DNA of 64,000 nucleotides from Lacicoccus alkaliphilus DSM 16010 (GTDB lineage Bacteria > Bacillota > Bacilli > Staphylococcales > Salinicoccaceae): NCBI RefSeq assembly GCF_900142805.1, contig NZ_FRCF01000009.1:8531-72530 (forward strand). Reading direction: 5' to 3'. Under the pieces are notes generated by a model. It was given only the letters and a program-made list of their open reading frames with translations, had not been told where the DNA came from and ran no database searches. Of the stretch, positions 47,401 through 58,349 are shown one piece after another. The position numbers were made by a program, and so were the translations under genes. How positions within the stretch are numbered: the stretch's first letter is position 1; each line of letters starts with the position of its first letter.

Positions 47401-48037
47401 CCACTTCCAGACGTTTGATTGCACGCGTCAGGCGCTGGCCTGTCGCCGACTCAAGCTCTTTCCTCAAACTTGCAAGTTCTTCTTCAAGATTGACTTCACG
47501 CAGCAGATCCTTGATCGCTTCAGCACCCATTTTCGCAGTGAAAGTATTGCCGTGCTTATCATAATACTCACGGTACTCTCTTTCAGATAACAGTTGCTTC
47601 GGCTCAAGTCCTGTGGACCCCGGCTTGACGACTGCATAGGATGCGAAATAAATGACTTCTTCAAGTGACCGTGGTGACATATCGAGCAGCAATCCCATTC
47701 TTGACGGGATGCCTTTGAAGTACCAGATATGGGAAACAGGGGCGGCCAGTTCAATATGCCCCATTCTCTCGCGACGCACTTTGGCTCTGGTCACTTCGAC
47801 GCCACAGCGGTCACAGACCATACCTTTATAACGTACACGTTTATATTTGCCGCAGCTGCACTCCCAGTCCTTCGTCGGACCAAAAATTTTCTCACAGAAT
47901 AATCCATCGCGCTCCGGCTTTAGTGTCCTATAGTTGATTGTTTCGGGTTTCTTGACCTCACCGAATGACCACGAACGGATCTTTTCCGGTGAAGCAAGCC
48001 CGATTTTCATATATTGAAATCTATTGACATCTATCAA
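44420..48037 (-). CDS. rpoC: RNA polymerase beta' subunit
   Basis: A 1205-residue catalytic subunit. The N-terminal zinc site has Cys60, 62, 75 and 78; the active-centre NADFDGD is at 447-453; a second zinc site contains [14 protein letters not shown] start at 48037 with GGGAGG 8 bases before it, giving [13 protein letters not shown] as in S. aureus. Downstream of rpoB by 39 bp. Confidence 0.98.
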   Translation of the reverse strand: MIDVNRFQYMKIGLASPEKIRSWSFGEVKKPETINYRTLKPERDGLFCEKIFGPTKDWECSCGKYKRVRYKGMVCDRCGVEVTRAKVRRERMGHIELAAPVSHIWYFKGIPSRMGLLLDMSPRSLEEVIYFASYAVVKPGSTGLEPKQLLSEREYREYYDKHGNTFTAKMGAEAIKDLLREVNLEEELASLRKELESATGQRLTRAIKRLEVVESFRHSGNDPEWMILDVLPIIPPEIRPMVQLDGGRFATSDLNDLYRRVINRNNRLKRLLDLGAPGIIVQNEKRMLQEAVDALIDNGRRGRPVTGPGNRPLKSLSHMLKGKQGRFRQNLLGKRVDYSGRSVIVVGPNLKMYQCGLPKEMALELFKPFVMKELVEREMATNIKNAKGKIERMESEVWDVLEDVIKEHPVLLNRAPTLHRLGIQAFEAVLVEGRAIRLHPLVTTAYNADFDGDQMAVHVPLSKEAQAEARMLMLAAQNILNPKDGKPVVTPSQDMVLGNYYLTLERENDKREGHIFKDAGEVIMAYTNGYVGLHTRIGVHTDSFEDEKISEVHRGEVMLTSVGKIIFNEIMPPSFPYINEPTRTNLEEKTPDEYFVKVGELGEGGLKEYYKDRPLVAPFDKKYLGQIIAEIFNKFHITETSVMLDLMKDLGFKYSSKAGITVGVSDIVVLPDKQHIIDETDVKVEKVQKQFSRGLITEDERYNTVIELWTKAKDIIQEKLMASLDRLNPIFMMSDSGARGNASNFTQLAGMRGLMANPSGQIIELPITSSFREGLTVLEYFISTHGARKGLADTALKTADSGYLTRRLVDVAQDVIVREKDCGTDKGLLVSALTEGSELIEPLFDRLEGRYAKETVRHPETKEIIVKANELITVETAKEIVASGLEEVYIRSAFTCNARHGVCERCYGKNLATGDKVEVGEAVGTIAAQSIGEPGTQLTMRTFHTGGVAGSDITQGLPRIQELFEARNPKGQAAITEISGEVTDIEIVKDRQQEIKIKGEQETRTYTAMGAARLKVEVGDTVVPGQPLTEGSIEPKELLTVAGLNRTQEYLLKEVQKVYRMQGVEIDDKHVEVMVRQMLRKVRIIDAGETTLLPGALVDIHAFTDANKEIFKKRKRPATAKPVLLGITKASLETESFLSAASFQETTRVLTDAAIKGKRDDLLGLKENVIIGKLIPAGTGMPKYRDVEVDMEQTAESAEEVLVED

Positions 48038-48076
48038 TGAGCTTTCCTCCCTAAAAGTTTAATCAAGCTCAGTACA

Positions 48077-51000
48077 TCACTCAGTGACATTTTCAGTCGC
48101 AACCTGCTTTTTGTCGCTGACATTCAGCTGGTTTGACGCATCTTCCTCGTCTGTATCATGCATATCCACTTCCTTGTCCTGGTTATCCATGATGTTGACG
48201 TTCAGACCCAGGCTCTGCAGCTCTTTCATCAAAACTCTGAATGACTCGGGAACGCCTGGTTTCGGTACATTCTCACCTTTGACGATCGCTTCATAAGTCT
48301 TGACGCGTCCGACTGTGTCATCCGATTTAACTGTCAAAATTTCCTGTAATGTGTAAGCTGCACCGTACGCTTCAAGTGCCCATACTTCCATCTCACCGAA
48401 ACGCTGACCGCCAAATTGAGCTTTACCTCCGAGCGGTTGCTGTGTAACGAGTGAATATGGCCCTGTACTTCTTGCGTGAAGCTTATCATCAACCATGTGT
48501 GCAAGTTTCAGCATGTACATTACACCCACGGAAATCCTGTTTTCAAACGGTTCGCCTGTGCGTCCGTCGTAAAGGACAGTTTTTCCATCACGTGCAAGTC
48601 CTGCCTCTTCCATCGTATTCCAAACATCGTCTTCGTTGGCACCATCGAATACCGGTGAAGCCATCTTGATGCCCATGGAGCGTGCTGCCATTCCAAGGTG
48701 CATTTCAAGGACCTGCCCGATGTTCATACGTGACGGTACACCAAGCGGGTTGAGCATCAGGTCGATCGGCGTGCCATCCGGCAGATAAGGCATGTCCTCT
48801 TCAGGTAAAATACGTGAGATGACACCCTTGTTACCATGACGGCCGCACATCTTATCGCCGACGCTTATTTTCCTCTTCTGGACAATATATACTCTCACAA
48901 GCTGGTTCACTCCCGGAGACAGTTCGTCGCCGTCTTCACGGTTGAACACTTTGACGTCCAGCACGATGCCGCCGGCACCGTGAGGTACACGCAGGGAAGT
49001 GTCCCGCACTTCACGCGCTTTCTCACCGAAGATTGCATGAAGCAGGCGCTCTTCTGCAGTCAGTTCCGTCACACCTTTAGGCGTGACCTTGCCGACAAGG
49101 ATGTCTCCATCCGTCACCTCGGCACCTACATATACGATACCGCGGTCATCCAGTTTCTTCAGGGCATTGTCTGAAACGTTCGGTATGTCACGCGTGATTT
49201 CTTCCGGTCCAAGCTTGGTGTCCCTTGCTTCCGATTCATATTCTTCAATATGGATCGAAGTATAGACATCATCTTTGACCAGTCTCTCACTCATGATCAC
49301 GGCATCTTCATAGTTATAGCCGTCCCATGTCATGAAGCCGACTACCAGGTTGCGTCCGAGGGCCATTTCACCATTGTCCATCGAAGGTCCATCAGCAAGG
49401 ATCTCACCTTTGGACACCACATCCCCGACCGAAACGATCGGCTTCTGATTGTAACATGTACCTGAGTTGGAACGGATGAATTTTGAGAGGTTGTAGACAT
49501 CCTTTACAGTTTCAACTTCTTTGCCGTTCTGTTCTTCAATACGGTAAACATGAACTTCCTTCGCCTCCACATGGGAGACCCTGCCTTTAAATTTCGAAAC
49601 TACCGCCGCACCGGAGTCACGCGCAGAGACATGCTCCATGCCTGTTCCGATGTCCGGTGATTCCGGAATGAGCAGAGGTACTGCCTGACGCTGCATGTTG
49701 GCACCCATCAGGGCACGGTTCGAGTCATCATTCTCAAGGAACGGGATACATGCCGTCGCTGCTGAAACCACCTGTTTAGGTGATACATCCATATAGTCGA
49801 TGCGGTCCCTGTGCATCTGTGTGTTGTTCCCGCGGAAGCGACAGAACACTTCTTCGTTTTCAAACCCGCCATCTTCATCAAGCGGTGAGTTGGCCTGAGC
49901 GACGACATAGCTGTCCTCTTCATCGGCTGTCAGATAATCGATCTGGCTTGTCACACGACCTGTCTCATGGTCGACTTTCCTGTAGGGTGTTTCGATGAAG
50001 CCGAACTCATTCACACGCGCATAGCTTGATAATGAGTTGATCAGACCGATGTTCGGTCCCTCAGGCGTCTCGATCGGACACATCCGTCCGTAATGCGAGT
50101 AGTGAACGTCCCGGACTTCCATCCCTGCACGTTCACGCGTCAGGCCGCCGGGTCCGAGGGCCGACAGACGCCTCTTGTGGGTAAGCTCGGCAAGCGGATT
50201 GGTCTGATCCATGAACTGTGACAGCTGCGAGCTTCCGAAGAACTCTTTGATCGAAGCGATCACAGGACGGATATTGATGAGCTGCTGGGGCGTTATGGAT
50301 TCAGTATCCTGAATGGACATACGCTCACGGATTACACGCTCCATACGGGAGACCCCGATCCTGAACTGGTTCTGAAGCAGTTCCCCCACTGAACGCAGGC
50401 GGCGGTTCCCGAGATGATCGATATCATCCGTGTAGCCGACTCCATGCAATAAGTTGAAGAAGTAACTGATCGACGAAATGATGTCGGAAGGTGTGATCGA
50501 TTTAACTTCAACGTCCGGGAATGCATTGCCGATGACTTTAGTGGTGCCTTCTTCAAAGTTCGGTGCTTCCACGTCGATTGACTGCACTTCTATCGGCTCG
50601 TCCAGAATGCCCTGCTCAAGCTCGAACGTTTCAAGGTTGGCTGTGGATTCAAGCATTTCAGTAATCGAATCAAGCGTTCTGCGGTCGATCGTCGCACCTT
50701 TTTCCGCAATAATTTCACCAGTCTCTTTGTCAACGATCGGTGCAGCCAGCACCTGGTTGAACAGACGGTTTTTCAGATGGAGTTTTTTATTCATTTTGTA
50801 GCGTCCGACACTTGCCAGGTCATAACGTTTCGGATCGAAAAACCTTGTATACAGCAGGTTCTTCGCATTTTCCACAGTAGGCGGTTCACCCGGGCGTAAA
50901 CGTTCATAGATTTCAAGCAGTGCCTGGTCCACAGTTTCCGTAGTATCTTTGTCTAATGTGTTGCGTATATATTCATTATCACCAAGAAGGTTGATGATTT

Positions 51001-51613
51001 CCTGGTCTGTTGAGAATCCTAGGGCTCTGACCAATACCGTAATCGGAAGTTTGCGGGTGCGGTCGATTCTGACGTATACTACATCCTTAGCATCAGTTTC
51101 ATATTCAAGCCATGCTCCACGGTTTGGAATTACCGTCGCACCGTAACTCAGTCTGCCATTCTTATCATATTTCTCAGAGTAATAAACAGATGGACTGCGC
51201 ACGAGCTGGGATACGATTACACGTTCAGCGCCGTTGATGATGAAAGTTCCGGTGTCCGTCATCAATGGGAAATCACCCATGAATACTTCCTGCTCTTTCA
51301 CTTCACCTGTCTCTTTTATTACCAGGCGAACTTTCACGCGTAATGGTGCAGAATAAGTGGCATCGTGGTTCTTTGCCTCATCTTCATCGTATTTTGGTTC
51401 ACCAAGTTTGTAATCTACAAACTCCAACGACATATTCCCGGTGAAATCCTCCACCGGTGAGATATCCTTGAACATTTCGATCAGACCCGTCTCCAGAAAC
51501 CATTCATAAGACTTTGTCTGAATTTCAATCAAGTTAGGCAGATCCAATTTCTCTTCGATCCGTGCATAGCTTCTGCGTCTAGCATGTCTTCCATATTGAA
51601 TCACTTGACTCAT
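48077..51613 (-). CDS. rpoB: RNA polymerase beta subunit
   Basis: A 1178-residue subunit. The rifampicin region reads [19 protein letters not shown] with no known resistance change; Thr after DQ is as in Bacillus, where S. aureus has Ala. The start at 51613 ([14 protein letters not shown]) follows AGGGGTGA; a GTG four codons up lies inside that site. Forms an operon with rpoC. Confidence 0.98.
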   Translation of the reverse strand: MSQVIQYGRHARRRSYARIEEKLDLPNLIEIQTKSYEWFLETGLIEMFKDISPVEDFTGNMSLEFVDYKLGEPKYDEDEAKNHDATYSAPLRVKVRLVIKETGEVKEQEVFMGDFPLMTDTGTFIINGAERVIVSQLVRSPSVYYSEKYDKNGRLSYGATVIPNRGAWLEYETDAKDVVYVRIDRTRKLPITVLVRALGFSTDQEIINLLGDNEYIRNTLDKDTTETVDQALLEIYERLRPGEPPTVENAKNLLYTRFFDPKRYDLASVGRYKMNKKLHLKNRLFNQVLAAPIVDKETGEIIAEKGATIDRRTLDSITEMLESTANLETFELEQGILDEPIEVQSIDVEAPNFEEGTTKVIGNAFPDVEVKSITPSDIISSISYFFNLLHGVGYTDDIDHLGNRRLRSVGELLQNQFRIGVSRMERVIRERMSIQDTESITPQQLINIRPVIASIKEFFGSSQLSQFMDQTNPLAELTHKRRLSALGPGGLTRERAGMEVRDVHYSHYGRMCPIETPEGPNIGLINSLSSYARVNEFGFIETPYRKVDHETGRVTSQIDYLTADEEDSYVVAQANSPLDEDGGFENEEVFCRFRGNNTQMHRDRIDYMDVSPKQVVSAATACIPFLENDDSNRALMGANMQRQAVPLLIPESPDIGTGMEHVSARDSGAAVVSKFKGRVSHVEAKEVHVYRIEEQNGKEVETVKDVYNLSKFIRSNSGTCYNQKPIVSVGDVVSKGEILADGPSMDNGEMALGRNLVVGFMTWDGYNYEDAVIMSERLVKDDVYTSIHIEEYESEARDTKLGPEEITRDIPNVSDNALKKLDDRGIVYVGAEVTDGDILVGKVTPKGVTELTAEERLLHAIFGEKAREVRDTSLRVPHGAGGIVLDVKVFNREDGDELSPGVNQLVRVYIVQKRKISVGDKMCGRHGNKGVISRILPEEDMPYLPDGTPIDLMLNPLGVPSRMNIGQVLEMHLGMAARSMGIKMASPVFDGANEDDVWNTMEEAGLARDGKTVLYDGRTGEPFENRISVGVMYMLKLAHMVDDKLHARSTGPYSLVTQQPLGGKAQFGGQRFGEMEVWALEAYGAAYTLQEILTVKSDDTVGRVKTYEAIVKGENVPKPGVPESFRVLMKELQSLGLNVNIMDNQDKEVDMHDTDEEDASNQLNVSDKKQVATENVTE

Positions 51614-51798
51614 CGACAGATTCACCCCTAATAAAATTTACGTAAAACATACACATTAGCATACCATTATGTTTAAAGACAAAAAGAAAACGGAATCGAA
51701 ATCAACCCCATTTTCTATTTATATTAAACAGTATTTAATACGCTCCATTTCAATAAGCAGATAAAAGTGCATACTTATTGGTATTATATTTTTACATT

Positions 51799-51832
51799 CT
51801 ATAACTATATCATAACAGTTTTGTCAAGTCAA
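51799..51832 (-). promoter_or_regulatory. rpoBC promoter
   Basis: Two overlapping sigma-A readings on the minus strand: TTGACT-17-TATAGT with an extended TGA before the -10, and TTGACA-17-TTATAG. A 185-base AT-rich leader follows before rpoB. Confidence 0.7.
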
Positions 51833-51883
51833 ATTCGTTATTGATTTTCATTTCACTTTGTGGTTCCGGGTTGCCGGCACCGG

Positions 51884-52474
51884 TCATTTGACACCTTTCA
51901 GCACATGATAGCCCCTGTCCTTCATGACGACACTGGCGTTGCCGAAGGTGTTTTCGATGGCACCCTTATAGGATTTCATGCCCTGCTTCTTCTGGACGAC
52001 CATGTAAAATGATCCACCTTCACGGAGCCGTTCGAAACCGTCAGCTATAATCCCCATCACCGTCTCCTTCCCCGCCCTGAACGGGGGGTTCGTGACATAG
52101 AGTTCCGCCGCGGCATCTGAACGGTCATACTCCTCCCGGTTGAAGATTTCTGCATTGACCCCATTCTTCCGGACATTCTCATGAAGCAGTCCTATGGCAT
52201 CTTCATTGACTTCAACCATCACCGGGTCAATTTTCAAGACGCTGCCAAGGACGATCCCGAGCGGCCCATAACCGGCACCCATATCAATGAGGGTGGAATA
52301 CTCCTTACCCGCATCCGAAACTACACCTTCAAGAAGCGTCCTCGTACCGTAATCCACCTGTCCTCTCGAAAATACGCCGCGGTCGGTTTTGAACTTGTAT
52401 GTCTCACCGTGGAAGTCGAAAGAGATTTCACTGAAATCATGTTCACCCTCATCAGTTGTAAAATAATGTGACAT
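51884..52474 (-). CDS. RsmC-like class I SAM methyltransferase
   Basis: A 196-residue Rossmann methyltransferase. SAM site DMGAGYGPLG and catalytic NPPF motif mark the RsmC (16S rRNA G1207) type; the Firmicute version (YbxB) sits between rplL and rpoB, as here. It likely modifies rRNA guanine; exact target is inference. Confidence 0.88.
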   Translation of the reverse strand: MSHYFTTDEGEHDFSEISFDFHGETYKFKTDRGVFSRGQVDYGTRTLLEGVVSDAGKEYSTLIDMGAGYGPLGIVLGSVLKIDPVMVEVNEDAIGLLHENVRKNGVNAEIFNREEYDRSDAAAELYVTNPPFRAGKETVMGIIADGFERLREGGSFYMVVQKKQGMKSYKGAIENTFGNASVVMKDRGYHVLKGVK

Positions 52475-52502
52475 GGCCTCACCCCGGTCAATTAATATGT
52501 AA

Positions 52503-52547
52503 TAAAAACGAGACCCATCTAAACGTTATGTTTATCATGAGCCTCGT
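52503..52547 (-). terminator. Terminator after rplL
   Basis: On the minus strand ACGAGGCTCA pairs with TGGGTCTCGT (some G-T pairs), and TTTTT follows. May be partial, tuning the L12 to RsmC ratio. Confidence 0.6.
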
Positions 52548-52570
52548 CCCAGATTCTCTATTCACAAATA

Positions 52571-52939
52571 TTATTTGAGTTCTACGCCGGCACCGACTTC
52601 TTCGAGCTTTTCTTTAAGCTCATCAGCGTCTTCTTTTGAAAGTGCTTCTTTGACGACTTTTGGCGCACCGTCAACGAGTTCTTTAGCGTCTTTAAGACCC
52701 AGGCCAGTTGCTTCACGCACAACTTTGATGACTTTGATCTTGGATGAACCGGCATCTGTAAGTTCAACATCGAATTCAGTCTGCTCTTCTGCAGCTGCTT
52801 CTCCGCCGCCTGCGCCTGCTGCTGCTACTGGAGCTGCTGCAGTGACACCGAACTCTTCTTCAATTGCTTTTACCAGGTCGTTTAATTCTAATACTGACAT
52901 TTCTTTAATTGACTCAATGATTTGTTCATGATTAGCCAT
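52571..52939 (-). CDS. rplL: 50S ribosomal protein L7/L12
   Basis: A 122-residue stalk protein with N-terminal dimer helix, Ala-rich hinge ([16 protein letters not shown]) and C-terminal factor-binding domain. Follows rplJ by 38 bp. Confidence 0.98.
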   Translation of the reverse strand: MANHEQIIESIKEMSVLELNDLVKAIEEEFGVTAAAPVAAAGAGGGEAAAEEQTEFDVELTDAGSSKIKVIKVVREATGLGLKDAKELVDGAPKVVKEALSKEDADELKEKLEEVGAGVELK

Positions 52940-52977
52940 TATAATTTCCTCCGATTTTTAAATTAATTTAATTGCAA

Positions 52978-53478
52978 TTATGCTTCTTCATTTTCCTTTT
53001 CTTCACCGATCGCCTTAACTGCATAAGCGAAGTTGCGTACCGGAGCCTGAAGGACAGATAGCAGCATGGATACAAGACCGTCTTTTGAAGGAAGTGCTGC
53101 GATTGCATTCACATCTTCCGCCGGAGCGAAAGCACCTTCGATGACACCTGCTTTGATCTCAAGCGCTTCATGTTCCTTCGCAAAGTTATAAAGTACTTTG
53201 GCAGGAGCGATTACATCTTCATTTGAAAATGCTACAGCGTTGGGACCGGTCAGGAATTCATTCAGTTCTGTAAGTTCAGCTTTTTCAGCTGCACGGCGCG
53301 TCATGGTATTTTTGTATACCTTGAATTCCACACCTGCATCTCTGAGGTTCTTACGCAGTTCAGTCATTTCCGCAACTGTCAGTCCACGGTAGTCAACGAC
53401 CACTGTAGAAACGGACTCTTTCAACTGAGTTGCGATTTCATCAACAAGATTCTGTTTCGATTCCATCACTTTTGACAT
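52978..53478 (-). CDS. rplJ: 50S ribosomal protein L10
   Basis: A 166-residue stalk base protein that carries L7/L12 dimers. The start at 53478 follows GGAGGTG; upstream in-frame codons belong to the leader. Controlled by the L10 leader at 53521-53660. Confidence 0.97.
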   Translation of the reverse strand: MSKVMESKQNLVDEIATQLKESVSTVVVDYRGLTVAEMTELRKNLRDAGVEFKVYKNTMTRRAAEKAELTELNEFLTGPNAVAFSNEDVIAPAKVLYNFAKEHEALEIKAGVIEGAFAPAEDVNAIAALPSKDGLVSMLLSVLQAPVRNFAYAVKAIGEEKENEEA

Positions 53479-53520
53479 TTTTACACCTCCATGATTTTTG
53501 TGTGTATAGGCTGGTGCAAT

Positions 53521-53660
53521 AAAAAAAGCACCTTTTACCCACGGCAAAAAGTGCTTGAATATCTATTGGTCAATTCAAGTCATTTTCATTTGCCTCGGCA
53601 GGATATGGTTTTAAGCAGCGGCGGACCGCCACTCCTGCTGTCTTAGGTAATATTTTAATA
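53521..53660 (-). ncRNA. L10 leader with transcription attenuator
   Basis: On the minus strand, the segment with CCTGCCGAGG (53593-53602) and the paired AGCAGGAGTGGCGG / CCGCCGCTGCT region match the L10 leader, which binds L10(L12)4 for autoregulation. It ends in a terminator (AAGCAC.. with ..GTGCTT, then seven T, 53521-53556). A long hairpin at 53660-53693 just before it may end the rplKA transcript or be the leader's first stem. Confidence 0.8.
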
Positions 53661-53709
53661 CAAGTGCAACTGTACAACATCAAGCTGCACTTGTCAATAT
53701 TATTTTAAA

Positions 53710-54408
53710 TCAGGCATTTCTGACTTCGTTGTTGTCCACTTTGATGCCAGGGCCCATCGTAGATGAGACGGCCACAGTTTTGAAGTACGTACCCTTGGAA
53801 GAAGCCGGTTTCGCTTTGACCAATGCATCATGCAGCGCCTTGAAGTTTTCAACCAGCTTCTCAGTATCGAAAGATGCCTTTCCGATTGCAGCATGTACAA
53901 TGCCGGACTTTTCAGCGCGGTATTCTACTTTACCTGCCTTGATTTCCTCAACCGCTTTTTTGACATCCATCGTTACAGTGCCCGTTTTAGGGTTAGGCAT
54001 CAAACCTTTTGGTCCGAGTACACGGCCCAATTTACCGACTTCACCCATCATGTCAGGTGTAGCGACAATTACATCAAAATCGAACCAGCCGCCGTTGATC
54101 TTTTCAACGAACTCCTGGTCTCCTGCGTAATCTGCGCCTGCTTCCTGAGCTTCTTTAAGCTTTTCACCTTTTGCGAATACCAATACACGCTGTGACTTCC
54201 CAGTACCGTGCGGCAATACGATTGCGCCACGGATTTGCTGGTCGTTTTTACGTGTATCAATACCCAGGCGGAAAGCGACTTCTACAGAAGCATCAAAATT
54301 TGCAGTACTTGTTTCCTGAGCCAGTTTGACTGCTTCTTCGATTGAGTATGAAGAATCGGCATCGAATTTTTCAAGTGCTGCCTGATACTTTTTACTTCTT
54401 TTAGCCAT
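53710..54408 (-). CDS. rplA: 50S ribosomal protein L1
   Basis: A 232-residue L1 ([13 protein letters not shown] motif near 140). Lies 79 bp after rplK. AAGGAGG precedes the ATG. L1 represses its own operon in many bacteria; a candidate site is just upstream. Confidence 0.98.
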   Translation of the reverse strand: MAKRSKKYQAALEKFDADSSYSIEEAVKLAQETSTANFDASVEVAFRLGIDTRKNDQQIRGAIVLPHGTGKSQRVLVFAKGEKLKEAQEAGADYAGDQEFVEKINGGWFDFDVIVATPDMMGEVGKLGRVLGPKGLMPNPKTGTVTMDVKKAVEEIKAGKVEYRAEKSGIVHAAIGKASFDTEKLVENFKALHDALVKAKPASSKGTYFKTVAVSSTMGPGIKVDNNEVRNA

Positions 54409-54423
54409 TTATAATTCCTCCTT

Positions 54424-54449
54424 GTGGTTTTAGCGGGTTATCCTCCCAC
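54424..54449 (-). promoter_or_regulatory. Candidate L1-binding site before rplA
   Basis: The minus strand reads GTGGGAGGATAA, closed by CCAC 10-14 bases later, so GTGG/CCAC pair around it. The same 12-base word appears before rplK. GGTGGGAG is also the L1-binding word of 23S rRNA. Confidence 0.45.
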
Positions 54450-54487
54450 GTTTGTATTAATACATTTCTATACAGTCATCGTTGATT

Positions 54488-54913
54488 TTACTTTTGAATT
54501 TCGAAGCCCATGCTTCTGGCTGTACCTTCGACCATACGCATTGCCGCGTCTACGTCAGCCGCATTAAGATCTTCCATTTTCGTTTCAGCAATTTCACGTA
54601 CCTGCGCTTCTGATACTTGAGCCACTTTGTTCTTGTTCGGTTCACCAGAACCCTTGTCCACGCTGGCAGCTTGTTTGAGCAATACTGCAGCCGGCGGAGT
54701 TTTTGTGATGAATGTGAATGAACGGTCTTCAAATACAGAGATTTCAACTGGAATGATCAGACCAGCCTGCTCCTGTGTACGTGCATTGAATTCTTTACAG
54801 AATCCCATGATATTGATGCCTGCCTGACCCAGTGCCGGACCTACCGGTGGAGCCGGGTTCGCCTTACCTGCAGGAATCTGCAATTTCACAACGTTGATAA
54901 CTTTTTTAGCCAC
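54488..54913 (-). CDS. rplK: 50S ribosomal protein L11
   Basis: A 141-residue L11 of the GTPase centre. GTG start at 54913, with AGGAGG 8 bases upstream, gives the standard N-terminus (V/M)[17 protein letters not shown]. The upstream open frame is leader. Confidence 0.97.
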   Translation of the reverse strand: MAKKVINVVKLQIPAGKANPAPPVGPALGQAGINIMGFCKEFNARTQEQAGLIIPVEISVFEDRSFTFITKTPPAAVLLKQAASVDKGSGEPNKNKVAQVSEAQVREIAETKMEDLNAADVDAAMRMVEGTARSMGFEIQK

Positions 54914-54942
54914 GATGTGCACCTCCTCGTTTATCGTGATGT

Positions 54943-54978
54943 GGTCATAGGATATTATAAATTTTATCCTCCCACCCG
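54943..54978 (-). promoter_or_regulatory. Candidate L1-binding site in the rplK leader
   Basis: On the minus strand GGTGGGAGGATA .. TATCCTATGACC forms two short stems (GGATA/TATCC and GGT/ACC) separated by an asymmetric internal loop, the shape of L1 sites in rRNA and mRNA. Confidence 0.5.
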
Positions 54979-55021
54979 CATCTTTAAAAATTAAAGATGG
55001 CCGGAAAATTCCGACCATGAT

Positions 55022-55050
55022 ATTTTACCATTATTCAGTTCATATTACAA
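55022..55050 (-). promoter_or_regulatory. Promoter of rplKA
   Basis: TTGTAA and TAAAAT, 17 bases apart on the minus strand, with TG before the -10 (TGGTAAAAT). It starts just after nusG. Confidence 0.6.
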
Positions 55051-55059
55051 GACGCCGCC

Positions 55060-55599
55060 TTATAATTTTTCAATCTGGTCGAACTCCACCTCGACCGGCG
55101 TCTCCCGGCCGAACATTTCCACAAGTACGGTCAGCTTGTAACGCTCCTCGTCGATGGATCTGATTTCACCCGACTGATTTTTGAACGGCCCGTCTATGAT
55201 GTTGACGACCTCTCCGACTTCAACTTCGAAATCTATGGTTTTCTCGGCCATGCCCATGGATTTAAGAATGAACTTCACTTCCTCGGGCAATAATGGATTC
55301 GGCTTGCTCCCCGCACCTTGTGAACCTACGAAACCGGTCACCCCGGGTGTATTCCTCACAATATACCAGGACTCGTCTGTCATTATCAGTTCTACTAGTA
55401 CATAGCCAGGAAACGTCTTTTTCATCGCAGTTTTACGCTTGCCATCTTTAACCGTCGTCTCTTCCTCTTCCGGAATCACCACACGGAAAATCTGATCCTG
55501 CATATTCATCGATTCAAGACGGGCGAGCAAGTTCGCCTTCACTTTGTTTTCATATCCTGAGTAAGTATGTACGGCATACCAATTTTTTTCCTCAGACAT
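55060..55599 (-). CDS. nusG: Transcription termination/antitermination factor NusG
   Basis: A 179-residue protein with an NGN domain (1-110) and a C-terminal KOW domain (GPFKNQSGEI). AAAGGAG before the ATG. Follows secE by 17 bp. Confidence 0.97.
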   Translation of the reverse strand: MSEEKNWYAVHTYSGYENKVKANLLARLESMNMQDQIFRVVIPEEEETTVKDGKRKTAMKKTFPGYVLVELIMTDESWYIVRNTPGVTGFVGSQGAGSKPNPLLPEEVKFILKSMGMAEKTIDFEVEVGEVVNIIDGPFKNQSGEIRSIDEERYKLTVLVEMFGRETPVEVEFDQIEKL

Positions 55600-55616
55600 C
55601 CTATCGCTCCTTTAAA

Positions 55617-55793
55617 TTACAAAAAATCTATCACTGCAGTGATACCTAAATCCAAAACATAGAAAAAAGCCAAGAAAAATATAACCGTTAATGTAACAAT
55701 CATTGTAAATCTCGCAGTTTCCTGTCCTGTCGGCCAACTGACCTTCTTCATTTCGCTGACGACATTTTGAAAGAAATTCTTATTGTTTGACAT
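55617..55793 (-). CDS. secE: Preprotein translocase subunit SecE
   Basis: A 58-residue SecE with the conserved amphipathic [16 protein letters not shown] and one membrane helix. AGGAGG is 11 bases before the ATG at 55793; an ATG three codons earlier is too close to it. Confidence 0.95.
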   Translation of the reverse strand: MSNNKNFFQNVVSEMKKVSWPTGQETARFTMIVTLTVIFFLAFFYVLDLGITAVIDFL

Positions 55794-55813
55794 TTTTAAC
55801 ATATCCTCCTACT

Positions 55814-55948
55814 TCAGATGGAACTTTTATGAGTCGTATGCCGATTACATTTTCTGCAAAACTTCTTTAATGTTAAACGTTCTTTATGTTCAGACACGAT
55901 TTGATAATTCCTGGACCCACATTCATTGCACAACAATGCTATTTTCAT
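55814..55948 (-). CDS. rpmG: 50S ribosomal protein L33
   Basis: A 44-residue L33 found by reading the gap between sigH and secE. It has two zinc cysteine pairs, CNEC and CRKC, so it is the zinc-binding (C+) form. The start at 55948 gives MKIALLCNECGSRNY; stop at 55814. The ribosome site GGGAT is weak. The order rpmG-secE-nusG is standard. Confidence 0.93.
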   Translation of the reverse strand: MKIALLCNECGSRNYQIVSEHKERLTLKKFCRKCNRHTTHKSSI

Positions 55949-56029
55949 AATGATACATCCCATTCCAATTCCTGTATACTATACCGATTTTAAAAAACAA
56001 TGTCAAACGCTCCCGGATCCCGGCCGGGT

Positions 56030-56623
56030 TCACTTTCTGCATTTTCTTCTGACCCTGTGCAGGCCGTTCATTATCGCTTTTTCACTTACATGCAGTCTCT
56101 CACTGATTTCTTTGATGTGATAACCGTAATTGCAATAATGGACGATTTCCCTTTCCAGAGGGGAGCATATTTTACGGTTGTTCAAAATGTCCGCCCTGTT
56201 TTCTTCATCAATCAGGATGTCGAGGGGGTTGTCCCGGACTGTGTTCCGATGATCGCCTGCATCAAAGGTGATATCCTCGGCAGACCGCAGCATTTCAACC
56301 GTCTGGTGCTCTGTCCCCCTGTAAAAGAGCTTCCTCATTTCGTAAGTGATCACTTTTGATACATAATGCCGGTAGTTTCCCGCTTCCGGATTATATTTGT
56401 GGCACAGTCTCAAGGCAAGTTCCATCATTTCCTGCAACGCATCTTCGCGATCATGGAATGTAAAAGGATACTTCAATGTCTTTCTGAATACCGTCTTTCT
56501 GAGGTTGTCATCTATCCAGTCGAACGCGCAGACATCCCCCTTGCTGACCCTGTATGCACAGCGGTTCATTTCATCATCCAATGATTCTTTTATGCAGAAG
56601 CGGTATTGAGCGATCAGATACAT
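56030..56623 (-). CDS. sigH: Alternative sigma factor SigH-like
   Basis: A 197-residue sigma-70-family protein. Region 2 (about 45-110, with DREDALQEMMELAL) and a C-terminal region-4 HTH (EISERLHVSEKAIMNGLHRVRR) are present. Position between rlmB/rae1 and rpmG matches the staphylococcal SigH, which drives competence genes. GGAGG lies 7 bases before the ATG at 56623. Quite diverged, so the role is inferred mainly from context. Confidence 0.82.
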   Translation of the reverse strand: MYLIAQYRFCIKESLDDEMNRCAYRVSKGDVCAFDWIDDNLRKTVFRKTLKYPFTFHDREDALQEMMELALRLCHKYNPEAGNYRHYVSKVITYEMRKLFYRGTEHQTVEMLRSAEDITFDAGDHRNTVRDNPLDILIDEENRADILNNRKICSPLEREIVHYCNYGYHIKEISERLHVSEKAIMNGLHRVRRKCRK

Positions 56624-56682
56624 CGTCCGTCCTCCATCGTTTACATACAAATATATGGGGTGTCGGAGGATTCATCAAGACG

Positions 56683-57207
56683 TTATTTCAGGCCCCTCCT
56701 CCATTTTTCGAGTTCTGAGAGGACATCCGGACTGATATCGAGTTTCTGCCTGGGCAGTTTTTCGTTTATTGCATCAATTTCCTTACTGATGTTTTTTTCC
56801 GAATCCTCAAGCAGCATCCACATTTCCCTTGAAGAGATCCTGTAGGCACCAAGCGCAAAAATCGCATTCTGTTCCGTCAGGTCACTTGTGACCACGCTGA
56901 TTTCGCAGAGGAAGGGATGGTATGTGTCATGGACGAACCGTTCGATATATTCATCCGCCGTCTCTTTCTCCTTCGTAAACACCACGGTGACGCCATGCTT
57001 CTCGGTGATTGATTCCATACTTTTCACTTCATACGCATCAAACACTATGATGATTTCATATTTGGCCACCATCTGGAATTCGGCAAGGACTGTAATGACT
57101 TCTTCTCTGGCGAGTTCAAGCGACAATTTCGATTCTGCGTGCAGCTCTTTATTGGCACCGATGAGATTATAACCGTCGACAAGGAGGATTCTGCGTTTTT
57201 TCCTCAT
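56683..57207 (-). CDS. rae1: NYN-domain ribosome-associated endonuclease (Rae1/YacP)
   Basis: A 174-residue PIN-like NYN protein. LLVDGYNLIG at the N-terminus and IVFDAYEV, TSDLTEQ carry the acidic site. YacP/Rae1 cuts mRNA in the ribosomal A site in B. subtilis. Starts 5 bp after rlmB; the ribosome site is weak. Confidence 0.87.
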   Translation of the reverse strand: MRKKRRILLVDGYNLIGANKELHAESKLSLELAREEVITVLAEFQMVAKYEIIIVFDAYEVKSMESITEKHGVTVVFTKEKETADEYIERFVHDTYHPFLCEISVVTSDLTEQNAIFALGAYRISSREMWMLLEDSEKNISKEIDAINEKLPRQKLDISPDVLSELEKWRRGLK

Positions 57208-57211
57208 ATCA

Positions 57212-57952
57212 TCACGTCCCGGCAGGGTTTTGCTTCCTGTACACTTCATACATCAAAAGCGCAGCCGAAACCGAGGCGTTGAGGCTCGTGATTTCACCAT
57301 TCATAGGAATTTTGACGATGAAGTCACATTTCTCAAGCGTTTTTTTGCTGATGCCCTGCCCTTCGCTGCCGATGACAAGTGCCGTGCTCATATCCATCGC
57401 AAGCTCTCGGTAGTCCGTCTCTCCGCTGCCGTCACTGCCGACGACCCAGAAGTTTCTCTCTTTCAGCCTGTCGATCGTCTGGTTGATATTGGTGACGCGC
57501 ACGACCGGAATATATTCGATGGCCCCCGTCGATGTTCTGGCCACTGTTTCAGTGAGTTGGACGGAGCGTCTTTTTGGAATGATCACTCCGTCAAAACCCG
57601 CACCGTCACACGTCCTTAAAATCGATCCGAGGTTATGAGGGTCTTCGAGTCCATCAAGGATGATGACGTTTGCAGTCTCCTTCCCGGCGATGCTCTCCAT
57701 GAATGTTTCAAGTTCCATGTATTCATGGGCACTGATCATGGCGATGATGCCCTGGTGTTTTTCATCCGTCATGCCGTCCATCTTGCTTTTCGGGACCTGC
57801 TGGACGATCACTTTAAGTTCCTTCGCCAGGTCCAGCAACTCTTTGACCTGATTTTTATTGATGGTGTCCTGAACGAATATTTTATTGATATCACTTTTTG
57901 AACGCAGCGCTTCCCTTACTGCATTCCTTCCTGCAACAACCGATTCAGCCAT
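57212..57952 (-). CDS. rlmB: 23S rRNA (guanosine-2'-O-)-methyltransferase RlmB
   Basis: A 246-residue SPOUT (TrmH-family) enzyme methylating G2251. N-terminal L30e-like domain, then LDGLEDPHNLGSILRT, IGSEGQGIS and IPMNGEITSLNASVSAA motifs of the knot. GGGAGG precedes the ATG at 57952; overlaps mrnC by 8 bp. Confidence 0.93.
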   Translation of the reverse strand: MAESVVAGRNAVREALRSKSDINKIFVQDTINKNQVKELLDLAKELKVIVQQVPKSKMDGMTDEKHQGIIAMISAHEYMELETFMESIAGKETANVIILDGLEDPHNLGSILRTCDGAGFDGVIIPKRRSVQLTETVARTSTGAIEYIPVVRVTNINQTIDRLKERNFWVVGSDGSGETDYRELAMDMSTALVIGSEGQGISKKTLEKCDFIVKIPMNGEITSLNASVSAALLMYEVYRKQNPAGT

Positions 57953-58349
57953 TGTGAACCCTCCCTTCCTTAATGATTTCACGCATCAGTGCTTCAACCC
58001 TTTCCTGATTTTCCGTCAGATCCAGGTAACCGATCAATGCTTCAATGCCGGAGGCATTCCTGTATTCCTGTATACTGGCATTTTTCGCCCGTGTCGCACT
58101 GGATTTATTGCGGGCACGCTTTGCAATTTCCCATTCCTCTTCAGTGAGGAGCGATCCTTTCCTCAAATGGAGCAAGGCACGGGACTGGGCCCGTGCACTC
58201 ACCCACAGGTTCGCTTCCCTGTGCAGCTCCTCAGGCTTCAGGCGCGGCTTTTCCCTCAGAAGGTGAGTGCGTATATGAACCGCATAGATTGCATCTCCGA
58301 GAAAGGCGAGGGAGAGGCTCGGCACTTCCCCGACTTTGAAATCAGCCAC
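57945..58349 (-). CDS. mrnC: Mini-ribonuclease III
   Basis: A 134-residue RNase III catalytic domain without dsRBD ([14 protein letters not shown] signature), which matures 23S rRNA in Firmicutes. GTG start at 58349 inside the end of cysS (8-bp overlap), so coupled. Confidence 0.92.
   Translation of the reverse strand: MADFKVGEVPSLSLAFLGDAIYAVHIRTHLLREKPRLKPEELHREANLWVSARAQSRALLHLRKGSLLTEEEWEIAKRARNKSSATRAKNASIQEYRNASGIEALIGYLDLTENQERVEALMREIIKEGRVHNG

Noticed and set aside
50100-50260. Possible rifampicin-resistance change (Thr after DQ in the RpoB cluster)
   Set aside because: The same Thr is the normal residue in Bacillus subtilis; all other positions of the cluster are wild type.
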